A stretch of DNA of 5,968 nucleotides from Betaproteobacteria bacterium (GCA_025353085.1 JANXRI010000081.1:1-5968), one strand, 5' to 3'. Counted from the first letter of the stretch, positions 1-5,876 are shown. Translations and numbers: made by a program. Notes: generated from the letters alone by a model not told the origin.

Positions 1-461
1 CCGCCCGAATGGAACACGTTCAGTTCGTATCCCTTGTATTCGCTGTGTGGCCCGAGCGCGCCGAATGGCAGCACGGAGGCATAAATCAGTTTAGGGTGTG
101 CACGGCATACTTCATCGGGCGCGATGCCGAGCGCGCGGCGCCCGGCAGGATGCGTATCGTCGAGAAAAACATCGGCGCGCCCTAGCAATTCGTAGAGCAG
201 CGCGTGTCCAAGTGAGGACGAGAGGTTGAGCGTGACGCCCGACTTGTTCACGTTCAGATAAGCGAACAGTGCGTCGCCATCGAATTCTTCTTGAAGTTTC
301 GGCGCATTCCGGCGCAACGAATCGCCTCCAATCGCTTCGATCTTGATTACCGTCGCGCCCATCAGGGCGAGCAGTCGCCCGGCATAAGACGCGGACACGC
401 CTTGACCGTGCTCAATCACGGTGACACCGGTCAACGGCGCGTCACTCTTGTGTGAATTCAT
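1..461 (-). CDS. CaiB/BaiF family III CoA-transferase, N-terminal part (runs off the window)
   Basis: The frame opens at an ATG on the minus strand (461-459) and stays open to base 1, giving 153 residues. Family III CoA-transferases move CoA between a CoA thioester and a free organic acid in the cytoplasm. Family features seen are the N-terminal core beginning LTGVTVIEHG (residues 10-19), AGRLLALMGATVIKIE (27-42), the NKSGVTLNL block (72-80; usually NK.SV.LDL), ADVFLDD (96-102), and HPKLIYASV followed by FGALGP (122-138). The catalytic Asp of the family (about residue 169 in formyl-CoA transferase) would lie just beyond the window, so activity cannot be judged. It sits 62 bases downstream of the dehydratase gene on the same strand and is probably co-transcribed. 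Its ribosome-binding site is weak (GGACTG before the start). Family call is firm; the substrate is unknown. Confidence 0.9.
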   Translation of the reverse strand, partial: MNSHKSDAPLTGVTVIEHGQGVSASYAGRLLALMGATVIKIEAIGGDSLRRNAPKLQEEFDGDALFAYLNVNKSGVTLNLSSSLGHALLYELLGRADVFLDDTHPAGRRALGIAPDEVCRAHPKLIYASVLPFGALGPHSEYKGYELNVFHSG

Positions 462-490
462 TTTTCAGTCCGGAATCGATTTAACATTTT

Positions 491-519
491 TGCTCTTGTG
501 CTGCTTGTGCTGCTTGTGC
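491..519. repeat. Short 9-bp tandem repeat between two operon genes
   Basis: Two perfect adjacent copies of TGCTTGTGC (502-510 and 511-519) are preceded by an 11-base variant, TGCTCTTGTGC (491-501). The array fills about half of the 62-base gap between the dehydratase stop and the CoA-transferase start. It is too short to assign a function and may simply be a slippage-prone spacer. Confidence 0.6.
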
Positions 520-523
520 TTTT

Positions 524-1732
524 TTAACGCACCAGCGGCAGTCCGAGATCAAGACCTGAACCATCGACGACCGGCTTGTGCGTCAGATCTTTTGACGGCA
601 ACATCACAGTAGCCAGCCCCGGTGCAGTGATTTCGCCACGCTGATTCTCCGCCCAGATTTCCAGGTCGACGAGTGCGTAGCCGTCCTTCGTGTACTTCCG
701 GGCTACCTTTCCTTTACACCAGGTGGTGTCACCAACGATGTTGAAACGGCGCATTTCGCCGCGCAGCCTTTTGAGAAATGCCGAATCTCCCATCCAGTTG
801 GAAACGAGCGTCGTCAACCAGCTCGTGCGTCCCGGGCCATAGTCGTACGCCGACGGCACGCCTATCTGCTGCGCAGCCGAGGCACGTTGGTGACCGATGC
901 CCGTATATTCAATGCCACCGCCCGCCTCCGGATTGCGGAAGTAATGTCCCGGGTGGCGCTGCGCATTCATCAATACCAGACCATGCGTCAGTCCGCGGCC
1001 AACACCCACGTTGAAACCTTTTAAGTCCATGGCGGTGAGCGGACCGCGCGCAATAGGATCCATTTCCTCGCCTTCTGCAACGTCCTGCCAGTAGCGCACC
1101 TTGCTGCCCCTGATCCGATTGGCTTCATTCAGTTCGAGTTCCTCGATAGCAGCGATCTCGCCTGACGTGTATTGATGGGTTTTGACGCCCTCATGTTTGC
1201 CGGATTCACGTGCGGCCCGCCGCTCATGCCGCGTACACCACCCAAGCGTCTTCGCCATCAGTTCGTCGTCTTGATTAAGCCACAACGCTTCCGTGTACTG
1301 AAGAACCAGCTTGCCGGACAATTTACTTTTCTTTTCCTCCACCCCCACCACCCGTTCGATGCAGTTCATCCTGTCGCCCGGACGCCACGTGCGAAAGAAT
1401 TCCCAATCGTTTCCGGCAAAAAATCCATGCACGCCCGGCAACCCCCAGCGCGTACGTCCGATATATCCGTAGGCCATAGGCATAGTCGGATGGCCGATCA
1501 GCGACGAATATCGGCTGCGACGCGCATATTCAGCGTCACGAAACAAAGGATTAAGATCGCCGATTCCGTTGCAATAATTGCGAATGGTATCGACCGTCAC
1601 GTCCTGCACGAATGGTCCCTCCGGTCGCAGGATCATGCCGATCATCGCCTTCGCCGAAGCGAGCGCTTCATCGGTGATTAGTCCCTCGGGAGGGCGATCG
1701 TCCATTAGGGCCTGCTGCTTTTCTGACGCCAT
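524..1732 (-). CDS. FAS1-like / MaoC-type double hot-dog acyl-CoA dehydratase (hydratase)
   Basis: The product is 402 residues. I start at the ATG at 1732, not the upstream in-frame start at 1777, because AAGGAGGT lies just ahead of it. The N-terminal half matches the FAS1-like dehydratase (MaoC_dehydrat_N) hot-dog domain. It contains GDLNPLFRD (residues 58-66), a form of the hydratase-2 motif GD.NP.H.D in which the His position is Phe64. The C-terminal half resembles acyl dehydratases of the same group, with TGIGHQRASAAQQIGVP (277-293), DYGPGRTSWL (297-306) and SNWMGD (311-316). Such enzymes add water to, or remove it from, 2-enoyl or 3-hydroxyacyl CoA thioesters in the cytoplasm. The neighbouring CoA-transferase suggests a two-step pathway: activation of an acid to its CoA ester, then hydration or dehydration. 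Mesaconyl- or itaconyl-type CoA chemistry is one possibility, but this is only inference. The catalytic Asp/His pair is not obvious in either half. Confidence 0.85.
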   Translation of the reverse strand: MASEKQQALMDDRPPEGLITDEALASAKAMIGMILRPEGPFVQDVTVDTIRNYCNGIGDLNPLFRDAEYARRSRYSSLIGHPTMPMAYGYIGRTRWGLPGVHGFFAGNDWEFFRTWRPGDRMNCIERVVGVEEKKSKLSGKLVLQYTEALWLNQDDELMAKTLGWCTRHERRAARESGKHEGVKTHQYTSGEIAAIEELELNEANRIRGSKVRYWQDVAEGEEMDPIARGPLTAMDLKGFNVGVGRGLTHGLVLMNAQRHPGHYFRNPEAGGGIEYTGIGHQRASAAQQIGVPSAYDYGPGRTSWLTTLVSNWMGDSAFLKRLRGEMRRFNIVGDTTWCKGKVARKYTKDGYALVDLEIWAENQRGEITAPGLATVMLPSKDLTHKPVVDGSGLDLGLPLVR

Positions 1733-1735
1733 GAA

Positions 1736-1743
1736 ACCTCCTT
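1736..1743 (-). promoter_or_regulatory. Strong Shine-Dalgarno that decides the dehydratase start
   Basis: Read on the minus strand, AAGGAGGT ends three bases before the ATG at 1732. It is a full match to the anti-SD core with rather tight spacing. It supports the 402-residue start over the 417-residue one. Confidence 0.75.
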
Positions 1744-1802
1744 GATTTATGCATTGCAGTGCAAATCGTCCCGCCAAGGCCGCACGCGGCCAATCTTCAC
1801 AC

Positions 1803-1808
1803 CTTATA
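1803..1808 (-). promoter_or_regulatory. Candidate -10 box for the dehydratase/CoA-transferase operon
   Basis: TATAAG on the minus strand (5 of 6 to TATAAT) would place transcription start near 1796 and give a leader of about 64 bases. No good TTGACA-like -35 lies 16-18 bases upstream. That is common for promoters needing a LysR-type activator, and the dyad at 1838-1861 is centred near -54. The call is by inspection only. Confidence 0.3.
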
Positions 1809-1837
1809 TTTCCGGTACCAGTAAATCTCCTCGCGTT

Positions 1838-1861
1838 CGATTGGCGACGTCAGACCAATCG
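1838..1861. promoter_or_regulatory. 7-bp dyad, candidate operator in the divergent promoter
   Basis: CGATTGG (1838-1844) and CCAATCG (1855-1861) form a perfect inverted repeat with a 10-base spacer. A further CCAATC half-site lies at 1790-1795. The position between divergent genes, upstream of the candidate operon -10, suits a regulator-binding site. It is not a strict T-N11-A LysR box, so the protein that binds it is uncertain. Confidence 0.4.
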
Positions 1862-1891
1862 CATTCTTTCGTTGAGTGTAGCCAACTGCAA

Positions 1892-1910
1892 TTATCTAAA
1901 CAAGCAATAA
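1892..1910. promoter_or_regulatory. TTAT-N11-ATAA element, candidate LysR-type box
   Basis: TTAT (1892-1895) and ATAA (1907-1910) are inverted arms around exactly 11 bases, giving the T-N11-A core typical of LysR-type regulator sites. The element overlaps the likely -35 region of the regulator gene, consistent with negative autoregulation. The surroundings are AT-rich, so chance occurrence is possible. Confidence 0.4.
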
Positions 1911-1921
1911 CTTTGTATAAT
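1892..1921 (+). promoter_or_regulatory. Candidate promoter of the LysR-type regulator
   Basis: A perfect TATAAT lies at 1916-1921. A weak -35 (TTATCT, 1892-1897) sits 18 bases upstream. Transcription would start near 1928, about 40 bases before the ATG at 1970. The -10 is convincing and the -35 is poor. Confidence 0.45.
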
Positions 1922-1969
1922 TACCATATCATTTTTATATAGTCTTCCCTCTAAAAAAAAGATGCCTTG

Positions 1970-2890
1970 ATGACGTTACGCCAACTCCAATGCCTCTGCG
2001 AAGTAATAGGTTCAGGCTTTAACCTGACGGTCGCGGCGCGCGCATTGCACATTTCCCAACCTGGCATCAGCCGCTACATCAAGCTGCTCGAAGACGAACT
2101 GGACGTGCAGATATTTACCCGCAAGAAAAACCGGTTCGTCAGTCTGACGCCCGCGGGAGAAGCCATCGCGAATGTGGCGAAGCGCGCGCTACGGGAAGTG
2201 CATAGCATTCCCGTTCTCGCAAAAGACTATCGCGATGGCGACACTGGCACCTTGATCATCGCCACGAATCCAGGACATGCACGCTATTCGCTCCCGCCCG
2301 TCATGGAGCGATTCATTAAACGTCATCCACGGGTCCGCGTGCGAATACGGCAGGGCAATTCGAACCAGGTAAGCGAATGGGTACTCAGCGGCGACGCCGA
2401 ACTATTCATCTCTACCGGGCCCACCGACCCCAATCCGGAACTCGTTCTGTTTCCGTGCCACCCGATTTATCCCATCATTCTGACGCCGCCCCGCCATCTC
2501 CTTAGCAAGAAGCGCAAAGTGACACTTGAAGACCTTTGCGCTTATCCGCTGATCACGTATGACGCCGAATTCGCTTTCCACGTAAATATCATGCGATCGT
2601 TTCACGCCAAGGGATTGGTTCCCGACATCCTTCTAAGCGCGACTGATGCTGAAATTATGAAGATCTATGTTCGCGCCGGCCTTGGTGTCGCGGTCGTGGC
2701 ACACAGCGCCCATGACAGCGATAAAGACAGTGGCTTGCATGCAGTGGACGCACGCCATCTTTTCACCCCGACGGTTCTGCATATCGGTCTGCGGCGAAAT
2801 GTTCATCTTACAAAACATCTCATCCGCTTCATCGAGTTTTTCGCGCCGCATCTTAAGCCAGGAGATGTGCGGAAGGCGACTGCATCCTGA
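1970..2890 (+). CDS. LysR-type transcriptional regulator, CysB/Cbl-like
   Basis: The product is 306 residues, the normal length for the family. I take the ATG at 1970 (MTLRQLQCL), not the adjacent in-frame TTG at 1967; no strong Shine-Dalgarno is present. The N-terminal winged helix-turn-helix spans about residues 1-60, with NLTVAARALHISQPGISRYI (18-37) and EDELDVQIF (41-49). The periplasmic-binding-protein-like effector domain (about 93-296) aligns without gaps to remembered CysB landmarks: IATNPGHARYSLP (97-109), QGN (128-130), SATDAEIMKIYVRAGLGVAV (223-242) and FAPHL (291-295). CysB-type proteins act as tetramers that respond to sulfate, thiosulfate or O/N-acetylserine. Of the sulfate-contacting residues I recall, T149 is kept, while T100, T102, Q103 and T202 are N, G, H and A here. 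The effector is therefore probably not sulfate. Its divergent position suggests it controls the dehydratase/CoA-transferase operon. Confidence 0.93.
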   Translation: MTLRQLQCLCEVIGSGFNLTVAARALHISQPGISRYIKLLEDELDVQIFTRKKNRFVSLTPAGEAIANVAKRALREVHSIPVLAKDYRDGDTGTLIIATNPGHARYSLPPVMERFIKRHPRVRVRIRQGNSNQVSEWVLSGDAELFISTGPTDPNPELVLFPCHPIYPIILTPPRHLLSKKRKVTLEDLCAYPLITYDAEFAFHVNIMRSFHAKGLVPDILLSATDAEIMKIYVRAGLGVAVVAHSAHDSDKDSGLHAVDARHLFTPTVLHIGLRRNVHLTKHLIRFIEFFAPHLKPGDVRKATAS

Positions 2891-2932
2891 TCTTGTGAAC
2901 TTTTCACTGAGGGATTAAGCCGCTCTTTTATT

Positions 2933-2956
2933 CAGCCGAGCGCCTTGGCTGTTGTT
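2933..2956 (+). terminator. Candidate intrinsic terminator after the regulator gene
   Basis: CAGCCGAG (2933-2940) pairs with CTTGGCTG (2944-2951) across a CGC loop, giving an 8-bp stem with one G-T wobble. A short, imperfect T-rich tail (TTGTT) follows. The hairpin begins 43 bases after the regulator stop. The tail is weak, so termination may be partial. Confidence 0.4.
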
Positions 2957-3205
2957 ACGTGAAACTGTGAGTGGGTCGTCGTTGGCCGCCCCGTTCAATC
3001 GTCAGCCCGGCGCTGGTGGACGAGGGAGCAGGCGGCATGACCTGCTGAATCTGCGGCAGGATGGCGCCTGCGTCGGGAGACCAGTCAATATTTTTTATGC
3101 TGCCCGGTTGATGCAGACCTCGATCAATTGTCGAGCGCCTTTTTTGCAACCTTGATTCCTGGTTTCATCGTGCAAAGGCTCTTTTTGGGCGACAAAAGTC
3201 ATCAA
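2957..3205. other. Non-coding or decayed stretch, no gene recognised
   Basis: I see no gene here. Open frames of about 65 codons exist on both strands (2952-3155 plus, 2955-3149 minus), but neither has a ribosome-binding site or a protein family I recognise. The stretch lies immediately downstream of the broken GNAT gene. It may be ordinary spacer or decayed remnants. Confidence 0.5.
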
Positions 3206-3325
3206 TCACGCTTTGACAAAACGTCGCGCGTCCTTGAGCAGCAGAATCAGGTGCCGCTCGTGCGCGGGCGTTGGCTCGAAACCGAAACGTCGATAAAACG
3301 CATCAGCCTCGGCGTCGATGGGATG
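3206..3325 (-). pseudogene. C-terminal fragment of a GNAT acetyltransferase, cut by the IS21 element
   Basis: On the minus strand, 39 codons and a TGA (3208-3206) run back to the left edge of the insertion sequence. The peptide begins HPIDAEADAFYRRFGFEP and continues through LILLLKDARRFVKA. The H.ID..A..FYRRFGFEP...HL.LLLKD pattern is the C-terminal (beta-6/beta-7) end of small GNAT N-acetyltransferases. It is the type often found as the toxin partner of DUF1778 ribbon-helix-helix antitoxins. Such toxins acetylate the amino group of charged initiator or elongator tRNA. The missing N-terminal part, with the acetyl-CoA P-loop, is expected beyond the right end of the window on the same strand. 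The fragment has no start of its own. The family call is good; the toxin role is inference. Confidence 0.75.
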
Positions 3326-3395
3326 TGCGCATTTCGCGGAACGTGACCGGTGGTTTCGCGAGAGCGTGACCGATGCCGGGATGCTACATGGATAG
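3326..3395 (+). repeat. istB-side terminal inverted repeat of the IS21 element
   Basis: Starting at TGCGCATTTCGCGG, this end carries two units with GTGACC at 3343-3348 and 3366-3371 (23-base period). A subterminal ACATGGATAG follows (3386-3395). It matches the reverse complement of the right end both outside and inside. The right end, however, has two extra repeat units inserted between the matching parts. Confidence 0.85.
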
Positions 3396-3415
3396 GGTTT
3401 TAGTTTACCTTAATC

Positions 3416-3546
3416 GGTCACGCTATCGGTGAAATCGCGGTCACGCTTTGGTGAAACGGCGGTCACGATGGCGTGAAATCGGTGGCACGGTGTCGCAGTT
3501 CGGGCCGTCACGATGGGGTTTTCTCCGGTTTACGCTGCGATTCCCC
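3416..3546 (+). repeat. Internal array of GGTCACG...GTGAAA units, opposite in orientation to the adjacent terminus
   Basis: Units begin at about 3416, 3439, 3461, 3483, 3506 and 3527, a period of 21-23 bases. The first three are clean (GGTCACG, 5-6 variable bases, GTGAAA). The fourth has decayed (TGGCACGGTG). The fifth keeps CGTCACGATGGGGT, and the sixth is only suggestive. They run in the same direction as the array at the far (istA) end. They face the two outer units at 3326-3371 across about 44 bases. The last units overlap the 3' end of istB. Confidence 0.75.
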
Positions 3547-4248
3547 CGCCAGCGGCAACTTGTGCGCCGCGTGCAGCACCCGGTCGAGGATCGCATCGGC
3601 CAAGGTCGGATCGTTCAGATACGCATGCCAATGCTCCACCGGCAGTTGACTGGTAATCAGCGTTGAGCGCGTGCCCACGCGGTCATCAAGCACCTCCAGT
3701 AAATCATTGCGCTCAGCCTGATTGAGCGGGGCCAGCCCCCAGTCGTCGAGGATCAGCAGATCCGTTTTGGCCAGCACCGCGAGCCGCTTGCCAAAGCTGC
3801 CATCGCCATGGGCAATGCGCAGTTCCTCCAACAGTCGCGGCATGCGCACATAAGCCACTGAAAGGCCCTGCCGGCATGCGGCGTTGCCCAAAGCGCACGC
3901 CAACCACGTTTTGCCGCAGCCGGTGGCGCCGGTCAGGATTAAATTCTGATGCGCACGAATCCACTGGCAACTGGCCAACTGCGCAATCAGCGACTTGTCC
4001 AGTTTGCGTCCGCCGCCATAGCGTACATCCTCAAGGCAGGCTTGAGCGGATTTGAGCTTCGCCTCGCGTAAGAGCCGGGTGACGCGGCGATTGTCGCGCC
4101 AGCTCTGCTCGCGATCCACCAGCATCGAGAAGCGCTCATCGAACGACAGATCTGCCGAGGCGGCAATGCGTTGCTGTTCCTCGAACGCAGCGGCCATGCC
4201 GGGCAAGCGCAGGGCCTTGAGGGTTTGCAGCGTCTGTTCCATCAACAT
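3508..4248 (-). CDS. istB: IS21 helper ATPase IstB
   Basis: The 246-residue product has the usual IstB length and domain order. An N-terminal helical region (about 1-95) holds the family's DERF..LVD.E..WR.NRR.TRLL.EAK pattern (37-64). An AAA+ ATPase core follows, with Walker A GATGCGKT (107-114), Walker B LLILDDW (164-170), a TLITSQ sensor strand (196-201) and the C-terminal DRVLH.AH.L.L.GES.RK block (222-240). IstB binds DNA non-specifically, selects the target and stimulates IstA. The ATG at 4248 is supported by AAGGAG eight bases upstream. The gene begins 18 bases after the istA stop, so the two are co-transcribed and probably translationally linked. The stop codon and last few residues lie in decayed terminal-repeat DNA. 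No frameshift or lost motif is seen. Confidence 0.97.
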   Translation of the reverse strand: MLMEQTLQTLKALRLPGMAAAFEEQQRIAASADLSFDERFSMLVDREQSWRDNRRVTRLLREAKLKSAQACLEDVRYGGGRKLDKSLIAQLASCQWIRAHQNLILTGATGCGKTWLACALGNAACRQGLSVAYVRMPRLLEELRIAHGDGSFGKRLAVLAKTDLLILDDWGLAPLNQAERNDLLEVLDDRVGTRSTLITSQLPVEHWHAYLNDPTLADAILDRVLHAAHKLPLAGESQRKPEKTPS

Positions 4249-4266
4249 CGGGGTTTCTCCTTGGGG

Positions 4267-5811
4267 TTAGTGGTAATAGTGCGGACCGCGCACATTGGCG
4301 TGCTCGGGCAGTGCGAGTTCGGTTTGCGCCGGTGGGGTGACGGGTTGGCGATCCAGTCCCTTATCCAGAATCGAGGCCACCGAGCGATAGCGGTAGGTGC
4401 CAATCGCCAGCGCGCGGATACACGCCGCCTCCATACGTTCGCCACCGAAGTTGCGCGCCAATCGCATCAGCCCGAGGCAGGAGCGGTATCCCTGCTCAGG
4501 ATGTTGTTTCTCCAACAGCAGCCGCTTGACCAGTTCGCCGGTCGCCGGCCCCACCGAGGCCGCCCAGTTCATCAGTTTGCCGGGTGACCATTCGGCGTGC
4601 GCCCGATGCGAGGCTGGCATGTGATCGGCGATCGTCGAGTAGTAGCCCTTGTGGTGGCTGCGCGGATGAATCGTCACCCGGCGGCCGCGCGCCAGAATCT
4701 CGATGGTGCCGCGGGTGATACGCAGTTCCACTTGCTGGCGTACCAGCGCATGCGGCACGCTGTAATAGTGGCCCTCGAATTCGACGTGGTAGTCGATATT
4801 GACCCCGGCGCGCTTCCACTCGGCCATGATGAAGCGGGTGGCCGGCAGCGGGCGCAGGTAGGGCGCGTCGAGGCGGGCGAAAGCCTCTTTGCGGCAACCG
4901 GGGAGCTTCTTGAAGGGGCGTTCATTCAGCAATGCCAGCAGGGGCGCCACGGCGGCATCCAGCTCGGCCACCGAGAAGAATTGCCGGTGGCGCAGGCGGG
5001 CGAGTATCCAGCGTTCGACCACCTGAACGCCCACCTCCACCTTGGCTTTATCTTGCGGCTTTCGCGGACGTGCCGGTAGGATTACTGTGCCGTAATGCGC
5101 GGCAAACTCGGCGGTGGCGCGATTCAGTTCCGGTTCATACCGGTTGGCGTTGGCGATCAGGGCACGCGGGTTGTCGGGCACGATCAGCTCGGTGACGCCG
5201 CCGATGTAGATAAACGCACGACCGAGGCCCGTGAGCCAGTCGGCTTGCGTTTGGCCGGCGGTGGCGCAGGCAAAGGTGTAGCTGGATGCGCCCAGCACGG
5301 CGACAAAGATGCTGGCCGGGCGAATCTCGCCGGTGCGGGCGTCGATGATCGGCATGGTCGGGCCGGCGTAATCGGCGAACAGTTTCTCGCCGGCGCGATG
5401 GACTTGGCGCATGGAGCGTTTGAGTTTGCCGGCCCATATCCGGTAGTGGGTGCAGAATGCCGTGTATTGGAACGACGCCTCTCCCGCCGTCCGCTGATAT
5501 TCTTCCCACAGCAGGATCAGCGTGACGCCTTTGCGCTTGAGTTCCTGGTGAACCTCGGCGTAGTTGGGCTCGGCGAAGGTGGGCGCTCGGGCTGACGGTT
5601 GCTGGTATAGCCGTCTCTCAAGCGCCGAATCATCCAAATCCTCGGGCAGTGGCCAACCCAGACCGGCGTCAGATGCCAGCCGCAGGTATTTGGCTACAAC
5701 CCCCTTGGAGATACTTAGCGCCCGGGCAATTGCCTCCAGGCTCAGGCCGGTGCTGTGGCGGTATCGAAGTACGTCTCGTATCTTGCGCATGGATAGTTTG
5801 TCCTGAGGCAC
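4267..5811 (-). CDS. istA: IS21 DDE transposase IstA
   Basis: The product is 514 residues, normal for the family. An N-terminal helix-turn-helix (LSLEAIARALSISKGVVAKYL, about 23-43) binds the ends. The RNase H-like integrase core follows, with D147 (LFADYAG), D213 (VPDNPRALI) and E259 (DKAKVEV) as the probable DDE triad. The C-terminal domain contains the VEFEGHYYSVPHALV strand block (343-357). IstA cuts and joins the element ends, working with IstB. The start is a GTG at 5811; MPQDKLSMRKIRDVLR fits the usual IstA N-terminus, in which MRKI follows a short leader. An ATG at 5790 (Met8), with AGGA upstream, is the alternative. No strong Shine-Dalgarno precedes the GTG, and a small hairpin lies 7 bases upstream, which may hold expression low. 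The gene is intact. Confidence 0.97.
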   Translation of the reverse strand: MPQDKLSMRKIRDVLRYRHSTGLSLEAIARALSISKGVVAKYLRLASDAGLGWPLPEDLDDSALERRLYQQPSARAPTFAEPNYAEVHQELKRKGVTLILLWEEYQRTAGEASFQYTAFCTHYRIWAGKLKRSMRQVHRAGEKLFADYAGPTMPIIDARTGEIRPASIFVAVLGASSYTFACATAGQTQADWLTGLGRAFIYIGGVTELIVPDNPRALIANANRYEPELNRATAEFAAHYGTVILPARPRKPQDKAKVEVGVQVVERWILARLRHRQFFSVAELDAAVAPLLALLNERPFKKLPGCRKEAFARLDAPYLRPLPATRFIMAEWKRAGVNIDYHVEFEGHYYSVPHALVRQQVELRITRGTIEILARGRRVTIHPRSHHKGYYSTIADHMPASHRAHAEWSPGKLMNWAASVGPATGELVKRLLLEKQHPEQGYRSCLGLMRLARNFGGERMEAACIRALAIGTYRYRSVASILDKGLDRQPVTPPAQTELALPEHANVRGPHYYH

Positions 5812-5861
5812 GTCTGCTCGCTTTCAAAAAAAGCGGCAAGCCTACCGTTAACTATCCATGC
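5787..5861. repeat. 12-bp inverted repeat bracketing the istA start
   Basis: GCATGGATAGTT (5787-5798, inside istA codons 5-8) and AACTATCCATGC (5850-5861, upstream of istA) are perfect inverted copies 51 bases apart. They enclose the GTG start and a hairpin. The CATGGATAG core occurs a third time at 3387-3395 in the other terminus. The outer copy belongs to the terminal inverted repeat. Confidence 0.7.
5819..5835 (-). promoter_or_regulatory. Hairpin just upstream of the istA start
   Basis: On the minus strand CGCTTT pairs with AAAGCG across a TTTTG loop, a 6-bp stem ending seven bases before the istA GTG. The position would overlap any ribosome-binding site. A role in limiting translation of transposase from read-through transcripts is possible but unproven. 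Confidence 0.4.
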
Positions 5862-5876
5862 AACATCCCCCAAATC

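Noticed and set aside
1172..1681. 169-codon plus-strand open frame
   Set aside because: It lies entirely antisense to the well-supported dehydratase gene and has no recognisable domain; it is a shadow of GC-rich coding.
1733..1777. Upstream start giving a 417-residue dehydratase
   Set aside because: The 15 extra residues would be encoded across the strong AAGGAGGT site, and the family does not need them. The ATG at 1732 is better.
2895..2907. GTGAA-CTT-TTCAC hairpin right after the regulator stop
   Set aside because: It is only a 5-bp AT-rich stem without a T-run. The longer hairpin at 2933-2951 is the better terminator candidate.
3120..3134. Near-palindrome TCGATCAATTGTCGA as a possible recombination or operator site
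   Set aside because: It is imperfect, short and isolated, with no gene nearby that would use it.
2955..3149. 64-codon minus-strand frame, and the overlapping 67-codon plus-strand frame
   Set aside because: There is no ribosome-binding site, family resemblance or operon context. I could not tie them to a transposase or other remnant.
3416..3546. Regularly spaced repeats that could suggest a small CRISPR array
   Set aside because: The period is only 22-23 bases with 5-6 variable bases inside each unit and no true spacers. The same units form the IS21 ends.
5095..5595. 166-codon plus-strand open frame, and 4597-5079 (160 codons)
   Set aside because: Both are antisense to the intact istA and have low-complexity, shadow-like composition.
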